Positions 35,328-45,214 of a stretch of DNA of 64,000 bases are shown one piece after another. Source of the DNA: Anaerolinea thermophila (GTDB lineage Bacteria; Chloroflexota; Anaerolineae; Anaerolineales; Anaerolineaceae); NCBI RefSeq assembly GCF_020723905.1, contig NZ_DYHZ01000002.1:1-64000 (forward strand), written 5' to 3'. The position numbers were made by a program, and so were the translations under genes. Below the pieces are notes generated by a model, which searched no databases, was not told the origin of the DNA, and worked only from the letters and a program-made list of their open reading frames with translations. Each line of letters begins with the position of its first letter. The stretch's first letter is position 1.

Positions 35328-37103
35328 TTACGGCAGAGGAATCTGCTCCAGTTGATTGACCAGTTCCGCAATGACGTCAAACCCGCCCTGCCAGAACGCC
35401 GCCTGGCGCATATCCACGCCGGCGTTCTGCAGGATGCGCTCCGGCGATTGCGAACCGCCCGCCGCCAGAATCTGCTTCAGGCGCGGCTTGAAGGATTCGC
35501 CTTCCTGTTTGAACTGGCGGTACAGCGAAAGCACCAGTAACTGCCCGAAGGCATAGGCGTACACGTAGAAGGGCGTGCCGTAAATGTGCGGGATGGACAC
35601 CCACTCCCAGCGGAACTCATCGCTCACCTCGACGGAGTCGCCAAACTGGTCTTTCAGGTTGCGCAGGTAGGCTTCCGCCATCTCGTCGGGCGAGGCGTTC
35701 TGGCGCACCATCTCATGGGCTTCCTTCTCGAACAGGGCAAAGAAGGCTTGCCGTTGAATGGTGGCGTAGGAGTCGTCCACCTGACGGAAGAGCAGGTCGC
35801 GGCGCACGGCTTCATCGCTTTCTTCCGCAAGCAGACGGTCCACCAGCATCATTTCGCCAAAGGTGGAGGCGGTCTCTGCCAGCGGCAGGGATGCGTGGAA
35901 GGTGAAGATGGAATGATCCTGCGCCATCATGCTGTGGATGGCGTGACCCAGTTCGTGCGCCATGGTGGCAACGTCATCGGCGCGTCCCTGGTAGTTGAGC
36001 AGAACCCATGGCGTCAACCGCGGGTTCACCGACCAGCAGAAGGCGCCACTGCGTTTGCCCCTGCGGATCTCACTGTCCAGATGCTGGTGATCGAACACCC
36101 GTTGAGCCAGTTTGGCAAACTGCGGGTCGAACTGGCGGAAAGAATCCAGCACCAGCCACGCCGCCTGATCAAAGGGGTAGGTCTTGTCGGCGCGCGCTAC
36201 TGGCGCGTAGATGTCATAGCGGCGCAGTTTCTCCATGCCCAGCCAGCGCGCCTTCAGGCGGAAGTAGCGCTGGAACACCGCAGTGTTCTGGCGGCACACT
36301 TCCAGCAGGGTGTCCACCACCTCATCGGGAATGTCGTTGGCAAGGTTGCGCACGGCGATGGGGCTTTTGTAGCCGCGCAGAGTAATGTTCTCGTTGTACC
36401 AGTCGCGCACCAGATTTTGATACATCTGAGCGAGGAAAGCGCCATCGTTGCCGTAAACACGGTACAGTTCCTGATAGGCGCGCGCCCGCAGGTCGGGATC
36501 GGCGCCGCGCACGTACACCATCAGTTCGCCGCGGGTCAGTTCCTTTACCTCGCCGTCCACTTCCAGTTTGAAGGTGTAGCGGTTGGTGTAGGTCTCGTAC
36601 AGGCGTTCGATGGCGCTGGCGCCGGTGACGTTCTTCAGGTTGATGATTTTTTCTTCGGCCTCGCTGAGCGTGTAGGGCTTGAGATGACGCATCTCTTCCA
36701 GCCAGTAGGTGTAATCTCCGGCGGATTGCATCAGGCGGGCGGCGTTCTGGTCGTCCAGCCCCTTCCACCACAGGGTGAAGAAGAGGGTGCGGTTTTGCAG
36801 TTCTGCCAGGAACTGCTCAGCCCGTCCCACCAGCGTAAGCGCGTTCTGATCCTGCGTGTTGGCGCTGAAGGACAGACCGGCGTAGCCGTACAGCCGGTAT
36901 GCCTCTTCGGTAATGCGTTCCAGTTTGCCAATCAGGTCGAGGAACGTCTCTGCGGAAATGTCCGGGGTGAGCACAGGGCGCAGGGCTTCAAATTCCTGCG
37001 TCTGGGTTTCCAGTTTCTGGAAGAGGGCTTCGATTTCTTCTGGCGTGCCCTGCGAAAGGTCGCTCAGGCGCCAGGCAGATTGGGTATAGGGCAGGGTTGT
37101 CAT
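35328..37103 (-). CDS. pepF: Oligoendopeptidase F (M3 family)
   Basis: 591-residue cytoplasmic zinc peptidase of the PepF family, which cleaves peptides of roughly 7-17 residues. The zinc site is MAHELGHAIHSMMAQ (HExxH) with the third ligand Glu in LAETASTFGEMM. The SIPHIYGTPFYVYAYAFGQLL segment is also typical. Length is normal. Last gene of the frr-uppS-cdsA string, 52 bases after orf113. Confidence 0.94.
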   Translation of the reverse strand: MTTLPYTQSAWRLSDLSQGTPEEIEALFQKLETQTQEFEALRPVLTPDISAETFLDLIGKLERITEEAYRLYGYAGLSFSANTQDQNALTLVGRAEQFLAELQNRTLFFTLWWKGLDDQNAARLMQSAGDYTYWLEEMRHLKPYTLSEAEEKIINLKNVTGASAIERLYETYTNRYTFKLEVDGEVKELTRGELMVYVRGADPDLRARAYQELYRVYGNDGAFLAQMYQNLVRDWYNENITLRGYKSPIAVRNLANDIPDEVVDTLLEVCRQNTAVFQRYFRLKARWLGMEKLRRYDIYAPVARADKTYPFDQAAWLVLDSFRQFDPQFAKLAQRVFDHQHLDSEIRRGKRSGAFCWSVNPRLTPWVLLNYQGRADDVATMAHELGHAIHSMMAQDHSIFTFHASLPLAETASTFGEMMLVDRLLAEESDEAVRRDLLFRQVDDSYATIQRQAFFALFEKEAHEMVRQNASPDEMAEAYLRNLKDQFGDSVEVSDEFRWEWVSIPHIYGTPFYVYAYAFGQLLVLSLYRQFKQEGESFKPRLKQILAAGGSQSPERILQNAGVDMRQAAFWQGGFDVIAELVNQLEQIPLP

Positions 37104-37155
37104 GATTCACCTCGATGAAAATGGGAATTACCGGGATGACGATGGAACGTGGGCA

Positions 37156-37497
37156 TCAGAATGCCGGGCGCTGGCGCGGGGCTTTACGGGCATGGAAGCG
37201 GTTGCCCTCGATGGGATCCAGGATGAAGGTGGGCGGGTTGCCGCGCGCCCATGGAGCCAGCCCGTTTTTTCTTAGCCAGCGTCCCACTGCCGGGCTGACC
37301 AGCGGAGCACTTTCCTCGCTCCAGAATTTCTCGCCGGGCAGGGGGATTTCCACTGCGCCTTCTTCGCCCTCCAGTTCCACCCAGATGCTCGTCCAGTCCT
37401 TCTGGAAGAAGGCATCGCGGTCTGCCGTTTGGACGCGGAAGCCGTACCCCGCGCCGTTGCGGCTGTGAGCGCCGTTATTCCAGCCAGTGACTACCAT
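37156..37497 (-). CDS. Small conserved protein of unknown function (113 aa)
   Basis: 113 residues, soluble, no cysteines. Begins VVTGWNNGAHSRNGAGYGFRV and includes a Trp-rich segment and WLRKNGLAPWARGNPP. The pattern resembles a family of conserved hypothetical proteins, but no function is known to me. ATG 37497 follows AAAAAGGAGG; the in-frame extension upstream overlaps the MoaD-like gene and is rejected. It follows the MoaD-like gene by 16 bases. Confidence 0.8.
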   Translation of the reverse strand: MVVTGWNNGAHSRNGAGYGFRVQTADRDAFFQKDWTSIWVELEGEEGAVEIPLPGEKFWSEESAPLVSPAVGRWLRKNGLAPWARGNPPTFILDPIEGNRFHARKAPRQRPAF

Positions 37498-37513
37498 TGT
37501 GACCTCCTTTTTG

Positions 37514-37792
37514 TCAGCCTCCGGCAACCGGAGGGAATATGTCCAGCACATCGCTGGGTTGCAGGGGGGTATCCAGCCCCTGCGGAAGGGTGGACACATC
37601 CTGCCCGTTGACCAGTACATGGACGTGGGCATGCAGTTCGCCTGCCTCGTTCATCCAGTGCGGGCGCAGAACAGGCACCTGCGATACCGCCGTTTCCAGC
37701 GCCTGCCTGACGGTGCTGTGTTCGGGCAGGTGGATGAAAATTTGTCTGGTTCCCGCCAGCAGGCGGAAGGTGGCATACAGGTTGATGATCAT
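37514..37792 (-). CDS. MoaD/ThiS-like sulfur carrier protein
   Basis: 92-residue beta-grasp protein ending DIFPPVAGG. The C-terminal Gly-Gly is the adenylation and thiocarboxylation site of MoaD and ThiS carriers. VLVNGQDVSTLPQGLDTPLQPSDVLDIFPPV is the MoaD signature. No molybdopterin or thiamine genes are adjacent, so its sulfur target is not evident. It begins three bases after cdsA. Confidence 0.87.
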   Translation of the reverse strand: MIINLYATFRLLAGTRQIFIHLPEHSTVRQALETAVSQVPVLRPHWMNEAGELHAHVHVLVNGQDVSTLPQGLDTPLQPSDVLDIFPPVAGG

Positions 37793-37795
37793 GGC

Positions 37796-38620
37796 TTAAA
37801 AGAACCACACAATCATGTAATATCCCAGGGGTGCCGCCCACAGCCACGAGTCAATGCGGTCAAACACGCCGCCATGACCGGGGAGCAGGTGGCTGGAGTC
37901 CTTGACGCCAAAGCCGCGTTTGATCAGGCTCTCGCCCAGATCGCCCAGCGGACTGAGGATGGCAATCACTGCACCGAGCAGTGCGCCGTGTCCGGCGGTG
38001 AGGTAGGGTACGCGCAACGCCCACAGCGCCGCCAGTCCAGCCGTCAGCGCAATACTGCTGACCACCCCGCCCAGATAGCCTTCCCACGTCTTGGAGGGGC
38101 TGATGTGCGGCGCCATCCTGTGTTTACCCATTCGACTGCCCACAAAATATGCCCCGGCATCGGCAAACCAGATGGCAGGGAAGACCAGCAGAAACCACCA
38201 GACGCCATCGGGCAACTGACGCAGAGAGACGATGTACCCGCCCAGTCCGCCCAGATACACCAGCCCGCCAAGGGTGATGTTCAGGTCCAGCACGGCGGTT
38301 TCGTGGTGGCTGCGGTAGGTGAACACCTGCCATCCCATGGTGAGGAAGATGAGCGCAGTCAGCGCAGGCAGGGCAAAGGCATCGCCGCCCAGGTAACGAA
38401 TCAGAGGGAGCGCCGCGCATCCGCTCACCAGAATCCAGGTGGTGGGATGGTAGCCGCCTTTCTGGAAGAGGTGTGCGTATTCCAGCGCCGCCAGTCCCAG
38501 CACCAGCGCGGCAAACAATGCAAATGCCGCCCCGCCCACCCAGATCAGGCTGACACCCACAGGAATGAGCAGAATGGCAACCAGTGTGCGTTGAGACAGT
38601 GGACTCAGGCTAGCAGGCAC
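37796..38620 (-). CDS. cdsA: Phosphatidate cytidylyltransferase
   Basis: 274-residue polytopic membrane enzyme making CDP-diacylglycerol from CTP and phosphatidate. The C-terminal signature [16 protein letters not shown] followed by [33 protein letters not shown] is diagnostic. GTG start at 38620 overlaps the uppS end by 11 bases. The frr-uppS-cdsA order is widespread in bacteria. Confidence 0.95.
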   Translation of the reverse strand: MPASLSPLSQRTLVAILLIPVGVSLIWVGGAAFALFAALVLGLAALEYAHLFQKGGYHPTTWILVSGCAALPLIRYLGGDAFALPALTALIFLTMGWQVFTYRSHHETAVLDLNITLGGLVYLGGLGGYIVSLRQLPDGVWWFLLVFPAIWFADAGAYFVGSRMGKHRMAPHISPSKTWEGYLGGVVSSIALTAGLAALWALRVPYLTAGHGALLGAVIAILSPLGDLGESLIKRGFGVKDSSHLLPGHGGVFDRIDSWLWAAPLGYYMIVWFF

Positions 38621-39359
38621 AGTCGGATGTATCGTCCTGAGCGGTCAGTTTTCCAAAACGGCGCTCGCGGCGGGAATAATCCACCAGCGCTTTGAAGTAC
38701 TCCTCACGGTCGAAGTCGGGCCAGAGGACAGGGGTGATGTACCATTCGGAATAGGCGCTTTGCCAGATGAGGAAGTTGCTCACGCGCATCTCCCCCGAGG
38801 TGCGGATGATGAGGTCGGGGTCGGGCAGGTCGGCGGTGAACAGGTAGCGGCTGACCAGTTCAGGGGTCACTTCTTCGGGTTTGACCCCGTCACGCATCAT
38901 GGCGCGGATGGCACAGACGATTTCGTCTCTGCCCCCGTAGTTGAACGCCACGCTCAGAATCAGGCGGTCGTTGTTGCGGGTGCGCTCCACCGCCCGCAGG
39001 ACCTTCTCCTGAAGCATGTCGGGCAGGCGTTCAAGGTGACCCAGATGGCGCAACTGCACCCCCTGCTGGTCAAGTTCGTCCAGTTCGCGTTCAATCACCT
39101 CTTCGAGGATGTGTAGAAGCCCCTCTACCTCTTCCTGAGGGCGTCCCCAGTTTTCTGTGGAGAAGGCGTAGATGGTCAGATACTTGACGCCAAACTCCAC
39201 GCTGGCGCGGATGATGCGGCGCAGATTTTCAGTACCCGCGCGGTGACCTGCCAGTCGGGGCAATCCGCGTTTTTGCGCCCAGCGACCGTTGCCGTCCATG
39301 ATGATGGCAACGTGCACGGGGACTTTGGTCAGGGTGGTGGATGGGGTAGATGCGTCCAT
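38610..39359 (-). CDS. uppS: Undecaprenyl diphosphate synthase
   Basis: 249-residue cis-prenyltransferase adding isopentenyl units to farnesyl diphosphate for the cell-wall carrier lipid. [24 protein letters not shown] contains the catalytic Asp and substrate loops; [13 protein letters not shown] and [24 protein letters not shown] are the other conserved blocks. ATG 39359 is chosen, giving a normal length; upstream in-frame residues overlap the frr end. Confidence 0.95.
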   Translation of the reverse strand: MDASTPSTTLTKVPVHVAIIMDGNGRWAQKRGLPRLAGHRAGTENLRRIIRASVEFGVKYLTIYAFSTENWGRPQEEVEGLLHILEEVIERELDELDQQGVQLRHLGHLERLPDMLQEKVLRAVERTRNNDRLILSVAFNYGGRDEIVCAIRAMMRDGVKPEEVTPELVSRYLFTADLPDPDLIIRTSGEMRVSNFLIWQSAYSEWYITPVLWPDFDREEYFKALVDYSRRERRFGKLTAQDDTSDCAC

Positions 39360-39375
39360 AGGGTCTGGCGGAGGT

Positions 39376-39933
39376 TTAAACCTCCATGATCTCTTTCTCT
39401 TTTTTCTGTCCAATCGTGTCAATTTCCTGAATGAAGCGGTCGGTCAACTTTTGCAGTTCTTCCTCACCCTTCTTCAGGTCATCTTCGGAGATGAGTTTTT
39501 CCTTCTCGAAGTCGCGCAGGTCTTTGACCATATCGCGGCGCACATTGCGCACGGCAATACGGCTCTCCTCGAGGCGGGCATGCACCACTTTGACCAGTTC
39601 ACGGCGGCGTTCCTCGGTGAGCGGGGGGATGTTCAGGCGGATGACCTTGCCGTCGTTGTTGGGGGTCAGCCCCAGATCCGAAGCCATGATGGCTTTTTCG
39701 ATGATGCGCAAAGTGGAAGCGTCAAACGGGCGGATCATCAGGACGCGCGGTTCAGGGGCGCTGATGCTGGCTAACTGCATCAGCGGGGTGGGCACGCCGT
39801 AGTACTCCACCTGCAGACGTTCTACCAGCGCAGGGCTGGCGCGTCCGGTGCGGATGCCGGCAAGGTTCTCTTCCAGCGCCTGAATGGCGCCTTTCATGCG
39901 GGTTTCTGCTTCTTTGAGGGTCTCTTTAATCAC
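39376..39933 (-). CDS. frr: Ribosome recycling factor
   Basis: 185 residues, exactly the usual length when started at GTG 39933, which has AAGGAGG five bases upstream. With EF-G it splits the post-termination ribosome. [23 protein letters not shown] and [29 protein letters not shown] are diagnostic. rpsB, tsf and pyrH, which often precede frr, are not here; instead a divergent arsR gene lies upstream, so this operon starts at frr. Confidence 0.95.
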   Translation of the reverse strand: MIKETLKEAETRMKGAIQALEENLAGIRTGRASPALVERLQVEYYGVPTPLMQLASISAPEPRVLMIRPFDASTLRIIEKAIMASDLGLTPNNDGKVIRLNIPPLTEERRRELVKVVHARLEESRIAVRNVRRDMVKDLRDFEKEKLISEDDLKKGEEELQKLTDRFIQEIDTIGQKKEKEIMEV

Positions 39934-40177
39934 AGGTGCCTCCTTGACTCTCGGGGGAATCTGTTTCCTTATTGTGCCTTCCTTAAGCATACCCTAAATT
40001 TGCGATTTTTGCTATCCCACTTCGCTCCCGTGCTCCTGCCATGGCTGAGCGTTGCCTGGACGGTGGAAAAAGGCAGTCTGGCTGGGATACCGGAGTGAGC
40101 GGAGAAATGGTTTTTAACGCTTGCAGGTTGCGGTTTAGCTCTTTGACTTTAAGAAAAATGCCATGTTCTCTTTCCCG

Positions 40178-40206
40178 TTGACGTTCCAGCCCATCGTCGT
40201 TAAACT
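40178..40206 (+). promoter_or_regulatory. Candidate promoter of the ArsR-family gene
   Basis: TTGACG (40178-40183), 17-base spacer, TAAACT (40201-40206). Transcription would begin near 40213, leaving only a very short leader before ATG 40220, so an upstream promoter is possible too. Confidence 0.4.
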
Positions 40207-40219
40207 AAGGGAGGAAAAG

Positions 40220-40636
40220 ATGATGGAAACGAAAAAGATCAGGCAAGAAAGCATTTTTGAGGCGCAGGCGGGACTGTTCAAACTGCTTTCGCACCCCGCG
40301 CGTCTGAAAATCCTTGCCCTGTTGAGAGAGGGTGAGGAATGTGTCTGCCACATGGAAGCCATGCTGGGCTACCGCCAGGCGTATCTCTCTCAGCAACTGG
40401 CGCTTTTGCGTGAATCCGGCGTGCTGGAGATGCGCCGAGAGGGCTGGAATGTGTATTATCGCGTGGCGCGCCCGGAGATTTACCGCATCCTCGATGCCGC
40501 TTACACCGTGGGAGGTTCGCTGGATGAATTGCGCCTCTGGGAAGAAAAGAAGAAATCCTGTGAATGCCCCAAGTGTTGCCGCGCCCGCGGAGAAACTCCC
40601 GCGGGAGAGGATACCCCGCTGGCGCTGACGGAGTAA
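40220..40636 (+). CDS. ArsR/SmtB-family metalloregulator
   Basis: 138-residue winged-helix repressor. LSHPARLKILALLREGEECVCHMEAML carries the CVC motif in the position of the ArsR arsenite site; RQAYLSQQLALLRESGVLEMRREGWNVYYRV is the recognition helix and wing. A second Cys cluster (CECPKCC) lies near the C-terminus, which suggests an additional metal site. No arsenic or metal exporter is adjacent. ATG 40220 with GGGAGG just upstream. Confidence 0.88.
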   Translation: MMETKKIRQESIFEAQAGLFKLLSHPARLKILALLREGEECVCHMEAMLGYRQAYLSQQLALLRESGVLEMRREGWNVYYRVARPEIYRILDAAYTVGGSLDELRLWEEKKKSCECPKCCRARGETPAGEDTPLALTE

Positions 40637-40655
40637 GTTCTGGCAGGGTTCTTAC

Positions 40656-40681
40656 GCCGCTCTCGGGAGAGAGCGGCTTTT
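40656..40681 (+). terminator. Terminator after the ArsR-family gene
   Basis: 9-bp stem GCCGCTCTC (40656-40664) / GAGAGCGGC (40669-40677), loop GGGA, followed by TTTT. Confidence 0.85.
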
Positions 40682-40732
40682 CCTTTAAACTTCTGAATTC
40701 CTGCGTGGCGGGCGGCGCTGCCTGCCCCGGCA

Positions 40733-40741
40733 TGGTATAAT
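40733..40741 (+). promoter_or_regulatory. Extended -10 promoter of gyrA
   Basis: TGGTATAAT is a TGn-extended -10 with perfect TATAAT (40736-40741), 35 bases before gyrA. No -35 match is obvious, as usual for extended -10 promoters. Confidence 0.6.
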
Positions 40742-40775
40742 CAAACGGTTTGGAGAACGTTTAGAGGATTGGCTT

Positions 40776-43220
40776 ATGACTGCTGGCACCATTCAATCGG
40801 TGGATATTGATGAACAAATGCGCACCGCTTACCTCGATTACGCCATGAGCGTGATCGTGGCGCGGGCTTTACCCGATGCCCGTGACGGGCTGAAGCCCGT
40901 ACACCGGCGTATCCTGTACGCCATGGAGGATATGGGCATCCGCTCCAACTCGGCGTATAAGAAATCTGCCAGAATCGTCGGTGAAGTGCTGGGTAAATAT
41001 CACCCGCACGGCGATATGGCGGTGTACGATGCCATGGCACGGATGGCGCAGGATTTCAGCATGCGCTACCCCCTGGTTGACGGGCAGGGCAACTTTGGCT
41101 CGATTGACGGCGATGCCCCCGCGGCGATGCGTTATACCGAAGCCCGCCTGAACCCCATGGCGGAAGAACTGCTTGCCGATATTGACAAAGACACGGTAGA
41201 TTTCGTGGATAACTTCGACGGCACACTCAAAGAGCCGGTCGTCTTGCCTGCCCGTTTGCCCAACCTGTTGTTGAATGGCTCCTCGGGTATTGCCGTGGGA
41301 ATGGCAACCAGTATCCCCCCGCACAACCTGCGGGAGGTGGCTCAGGCGGTGGATTATCTCATCGAAAACTACGACCAGATTGACGAGGTCACCGCAGAAG
41401 ACCTGATGCGCATCATTCCCGGTCCCGATTTTCCCACCGGCGGCATCATCGTGGGACGGGAGGGCATTCTGCACGGCTACAGCACCGGTCGCAGCCGCCT
41501 GACCGTGCGCGGCGTTGCCCGCATCGAAGAACAAAAAGGCGGGCGTTACAACATCATCATCACCGAGATTCCTTATCAGGTCAACAAAGCCAGTTTGATT
41601 GAACGCATCGCCGAACTGGTGCGCGAGGGCAAACTGGATGAAATTGCCGACCTGCGCGACGAGTCCGACCGCCACGGCATGAGCATTGTCATCGAACTCC
41701 GCCGCGGCGCACAACCCCGTCAGGTGCTCAATCAACTGTACAAGTACACCCCCCTGCAGTCCACCTTCAGCGTGAACATGCTGGCGTTGGTGGAGAACGA
41801 GCCGCGCCTTCTGCCCCTCAAACGCGCCCTGCAGGTGTTCATCCATCACCGTCAGGAAGTCATTACCCGCCGGACGCGTTTTGAACTGGACAAAGCCCGC
41901 GCCCGTGCGCACATTCTGGAGGGCTTGCTCATTGCGCTGGCAAATCTGGATGCGGTGATCACCACCATCCGCCAGTCGCCTGATGCCGAAACTGCCCGCC
42001 AGCGCCTCATTGAGCGCTTCAAACTGACCGAGGTACAGGCGCAAGCCATTCTGGATATGCAGTTGCGCCGCCTTGCCGCCCTGGAGCGTCAGAAAATCGA
42101 GGACGAGTATCGGGACATTCAGGAGCGCATTGCCTATCTGGAAGACCTGCTGGCAAATCCGCGCAAGATTCTCGCCCTCATTCAGACAGATATGAAAGAA
42201 CTGGCGGAGAAGTACGGCGATAACCGCCGCACGCGCATTGCCGCCGAAGCCCGAGAGGACTTCAGCGAGGAAGATCTGGTTGCCGACGAAGCCGTGCTGA
42301 TTACCCTGACCGCGCGCGGCTACATCAAGCGGGTCAACGCCAGCGCCTACCGCACCCAGAATCGCGGCGGCAAGGGCGTTATCGGGCAGGAAGTCAAAGA
42401 GGAAGACGAAATCACCACCATTCTGGCGGCGCGCACCCTCGATACCCTGCTGTTCTTTACCGATCGCGGCAAGGTGTACGCGCAGAAAGCCCATCAAATT
42501 CCCGAAGCAAACCGCACCGATAAGGGCATCCCTGCCATCAATGTGCTGGCGCTGGAAGCAGGCGAGCGCATCACCGCGGCGGTGGCGGTGCGCAGTTTTG
42601 CCGATGCGCGTTACTGCCTGATGGCGACACTCAACGGCAGGGTCAAGCGGGTGGATTTGCGCGAATTTGAGAGCGTGCGCCCTTCGGGGTTGATTGCCAT
42701 CTCGCTGGAGAATGGCGATCAACTGGGCTGGGTGCGCCTGACTGATGGTTCCAGCCATGTTCTGCTGGTCACCGAGCAGGGGTACCTGGTGCGTTTTGCC
42801 GAGACCGAAGTACGCCCCATGGGACGGCAGGCAGCGGGCGTCACGGGCATTTCCCTGCGCGAGGGCGACCGCGTGGCTTCGATGGACATCGTCGAGGAAG
42901 GCGGCGGGCTGTTGCTGATCACCTCCAGAGGCTGGGGCAAGCGCGTGCGCCTGGACGAGTTTATGCTCAAAGGGCGCGCCATCGGCGGCGTGATGACCCT
43001 GGATCACAAATCTTTGCACAAAACAGGAAAACTGGCAGTGGCGCGGGTGGTGCAGGAAAACGACGAAGTGGCGCTGTTCAGCGCCTCGGGGGTTGCCCTG
43101 CGGGTCAAGGTCAGTTCCATCCCCTTCAAAGGGCGGACGGCGCAGGGCGTCAGCGTCATGCATCTGGACGAGGGCGACAGTGTGGCATCCCTCGCCCGCC
43201 TTCCACGGGAAGAATCGTAG
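40776..43220 (+). CDS. gyrA: DNA gyrase subunit A
   Basis: 814 residues. The breakage-rejoining subunit of type IIA topoisomerase. The catalytic tyrosine lies in [41 protein letters not shown] and [14 protein letters not shown] (quinolone-determining region) are conserved. The C-terminal beta-pinwheel contains the GyrA box as QNRGGKGV, which separates it from ParC. gyrB is not in the window. ATG 40776. Confidence 0.96.
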   Translation: MTAGTIQSVDIDEQMRTAYLDYAMSVIVARALPDARDGLKPVHRRILYAMEDMGIRSNSAYKKSARIVGEVLGKYHPHGDMAVYDAMARMAQDFSMRYPLVDGQGNFGSIDGDAPAAMRYTEARLNPMAEELLADIDKDTVDFVDNFDGTLKEPVVLPARLPNLLLNGSSGIAVGMATSIPPHNLREVAQAVDYLIENYDQIDEVTAEDLMRIIPGPDFPTGGIIVGREGILHGYSTGRSRLTVRGVARIEEQKGGRYNIIITEIPYQVNKASLIERIAELVREGKLDEIADLRDESDRHGMSIVIELRRGAQPRQVLNQLYKYTPLQSTFSVNMLALVENEPRLLPLKRALQVFIHHRQEVITRRTRFELDKARARAHILEGLLIALANLDAVITTIRQSPDAETARQRLIERFKLTEVQAQAILDMQLRRLAALERQKIEDEYRDIQERIAYLEDLLANPRKILALIQTDMKELAEKYGDNRRTRIAAEAREDFSEEDLVADEAVLITLTARGYIKRVNASAYRTQNRGGKGVIGQEVKEEDEITTILAARTLDTLLFFTDRGKVYAQKAHQIPEANRTDKGIPAINVLALEAGERITAAVAVRSFADARYCLMATLNGRVKRVDLREFESVRPSGLIAISLENGDQLGWVRLTDGSSHVLLVTEQGYLVRFAETEVRPMGRQAAGVTGISLREGDRVASMDIVEEGGGLLLITSRGWGKRVRLDEFMLKGRAIGGVMTLDHKSLHKTGKLAVARVVQENDEVALFSASGVALRVKVSSIPFKGRTAQGVSVMHLDEGDSVASLARLPREES

Positions 43221-43242
43221 GGCGGCGCTTAAATGCACGCAG

Positions 43243-43281
43243 GCGGGTGAAGGGAAAAGATTCCTTTCGCCCGCTTTTTTT
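43243..43281 (+). terminator. Terminator after gyrA
   Basis: Imperfect stem GCGGGTGAAGG (from 43243) with CCTTTCGCCCGC (43263-43274), followed by seven T (43275-43281). TACAAT (43283-43288), a likely -10 for the next gene, begins right after it. Confidence 0.85.
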
Positions 43282-43313
43282 GTACAATAAGAGAAAACCT
43301 CAAGGAGTGAACC

Positions 43314-43802
43314 ATGGACCTCTCAATTGTTTCGATTGAAAAACCCGAAGCCGTGAATTTTATTTTAGGGCAGTCGCATTTCATTAAAACCGTTGAAGAC
43401 CTGCACGAAGCGCTGGTCTCGGCGGTGCCGGGCATTCGATTCGGGCTGGCATTCTGCGAAGCCTCAGGCAAGCGCCTGATTCGCTGGAGCGGTACAGACG
43501 AAGCCATGATCGAACTGGCGAAGAAGAACGCCATGGCAATCGGCGCCGGGCACAGTTTCATTATCTTTCTGGGGGAAGGGTTTTACCCCATCAATGTGTT
43601 GAAAACCGTGCAGGCGGTTCCCGAAGTCTGCCGCATCTTCTGTGCCACTGCCAACCCCACGCAGGTCATTGTGGTGGAGAACGGCGAAGGACGCGGCATC
43701 CTCGGCGTGATTGACGGCGCCAGTCCCAAAGGCATCGAAGGGGAGGAAGATATTCAGTGGCGTAAGGACTTCCTGCGCAAAATTGGCTACAAACTGGGTT
43801 GA
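43314..43802 (+). CDS. Adenosine-specific kinase family protein
   Basis: 162 residues. ILGQSHFIKTVEDLHEAL, GIRFGLAFCEASGKRLIRWSGTD and GVIDGASPKGIE match the archaeal and bacterial Adenosine_kin (PF04008) family. Members bind adenosine or AMP; true physiological activity is not established. RBS AAGGAG before ATG 43314. Confidence 0.88.
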   Translation: MDLSIVSIEKPEAVNFILGQSHFIKTVEDLHEALVSAVPGIRFGLAFCEASGKRLIRWSGTDEAMIELAKKNAMAIGAGHSFIIFLGEGFYPINVLKTVQAVPEVCRIFCATANPTQVIVVENGEGRGILGVIDGASPKGIEGEEDIQWRKDFLRKIGYKLG

Positions 43803-43828
43803 TAAGTGGTTGTAAACTGCCTGTCCTG

Positions 43829-43860
43829 GCGGGTGAGAAGTTTGTCTCACCCGCTTTTTT
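43829..43860 (+). terminator. Terminator after the adenosine-kinase-family gene
   Basis: 10-bp perfect stem GCGGGTGAGA (43829-43838) / TCTCACCCGC (43845-43854), loop AGTTTG, followed by TTTTTT. Confidence 0.92.
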
Positions 43861-43900
43861 CATCCCCTCATACAATCAGGATGAAAAAGGGCAGATTAAG

Positions 43901-45124
43901 ATGAAAAAATTACGCATTCTCATCAGTTTCCTGGCGTTGCTTGCCCTGCTTGCTTTCCCTGCCGCGGGCAGGGTACAGGCGCAGGCACTCCAGCCGCATA
44001 CCCCCGACCTGCCCCCGCAAACCCCGCAGGAAGTTTCCCCGGGCGAACCGGCTCTCCAGACTGCCGTGCTGACCGCGCTGAACCTGCCGCCGCTCAAAGC
44101 CGTGCTCATCGTCGGTCCCATTGACGGCGATAGCGGCACCTGGACGCGGCAGGAAATTGCCAACATGGAACTCGCCGCGCAGGAACTGGAGAAGCACGGC
44201 GTCACCGTGTACCGGTTCTACACCCCCAGTAACAACTGGGAGCAGATCAAAAGCGCCGCCAGCGGTGCGCATTTCCTGTTCTACCGCGGGCACGGCATTT
44301 ACTGGTCAGACATGCCCTATCCAACCGTGGGCGGGTTTGCTCTGAAAGACCGCTTTTACTCCAGCGCCGACATTCAGCGCGACCTCAAACTGGCGAAGAA
44401 CGCCATTGTCATGATGTATGCCTGCTTCAGCGCAGGCTCTGCCAGCAACGACACCATCCCGGTGACGCAGGCAGAAGCGCGGCGGCGGGTGGGTGAGTAC
44501 TCTCAGCCGTTCTTTGCCCTCGGCGCGGGCGGGTACTTTGCGAACTGGTTTGGCGATGCCTTCCAGCAGTATGTGCGCTTCCTCTTTGAAGGCAAAACCC
44601 TCGGACAGGCTTACCAGTCCTTTTATGATTACGAAGCCAGCAAGACGGTGCAGACCACCCATCCGACTTTCCCGTCCATTCCCATGTGGCTGGGCTACGA
44701 TGAATGGTACAACCCCAAACCGCAGTGGAATAACGCCTTTGTGGGCGACCCCGCTCAGACGCTGGAATCGCTCTTTGCTCCTGCCATGCAGGTTTCCAGC
44801 CCCACGGTGGCGGCAATGCTGGAGCCGGTCAGCGCCCCGCAGACCTTCAGCGTACAGATCACTGCCAGTAACGGCGTTTCCTTCAACTGGAGCGCCGCCG
44901 CAGTAGGAAGCAAGCCCGCCTGGTTAAACTTCACCGCAAGCGGGTCGAGCAGTCAGCCCATGCAGATCACCCTTCAGCCCACTGGCGCTGCCGGGACGTA
45001 TGATGCGCAGATTCAGGTGAATCCTGTGGGCATGAGCCTGTTGAATGCGCCGCAAATCATCACCGTGCGGCTCATTCAGACGGTTCAGATCAACCGGGTG
45101 ATGATCCCCCTCATCCTGCGTTAA
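43901..45124 (+). CDS. Secreted caspase-fold (clan CD) peptidase-like protein
   Basis: 407 residues. Signal peptide to about residue 29 (ends VQAQA). The core (about 65-270) has a His-Gly pair in FLFYRGHGIYW (His131) and a Cys in MMYACFSAGS (Cys175), the spacing and context of caspase/gingipain-like clan CD peptidases. The C-terminal part (about 310-400) is beta-rich and Ig-like (NWSAAAVGSKPAWLNFTASG). Substrate unknown. ATG 43901; a seven-codon mini-ORF from ATG 43881 ends on it (ATGA), close behind TACAAT at 43871-43876. Confidence 0.8.
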   Translation: MKKLRILISFLALLALLAFPAAGRVQAQALQPHTPDLPPQTPQEVSPGEPALQTAVLTALNLPPLKAVLIVGPIDGDSGTWTRQEIANMELAAQELEKHGVTVYRFYTPSNNWEQIKSAASGAHFLFYRGHGIYWSDMPYPTVGGFALKDRFYSSADIQRDLKLAKNAIVMMYACFSAGSASNDTIPVTQAEARRRVGEYSQPFFALGAGGYFANWFGDAFQQYVRFLFEGKTLGQAYQSFYDYEASKTVQTTHPTFPSIPMWLGYDEWYNPKPQWNNAFVGDPAQTLESLFAPAMQVSSPTVAAMLEPVSAPQTFSVQITASNGVSFNWSAAAVGSKPAWLNFTASGSSSQPMQITLQPTGAAGTYDAQIQVNPVGMSLLNAPQIITVRLIQTVQINRVMIPLILR

Positions 45125-45160
45125 TCGGCGTTCGAGTCCGGGCAGCCCAATAACAATCAT

Positions 45161-45192
45161 GCGCCCCTCTGCGGGATTTGCCGGAGGGGCGC
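45161..45192. terminator. Hairpin between convergent genes
   Basis: GCGCCCCTC (45161-45169) pairs with GAGGGGCGC (45184-45192). No clear T tract; it lies between the caspase-like gene and der and may serve either strand. Confidence 0.5.
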
Positions 45193-45214
45193 TGGATGGT
45201 CAGGGGGAAAGCGA

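Noticed and set aside
40869-43238. 789-codon open frame antisense to gyrA
   Set aside because: High-GC shadow of gyrA; composition is low-complexity His/Gln-rich with no domains. A similar long antisense frame at 32942-35380 and one at 1200-2570 are rejected for the same reason.
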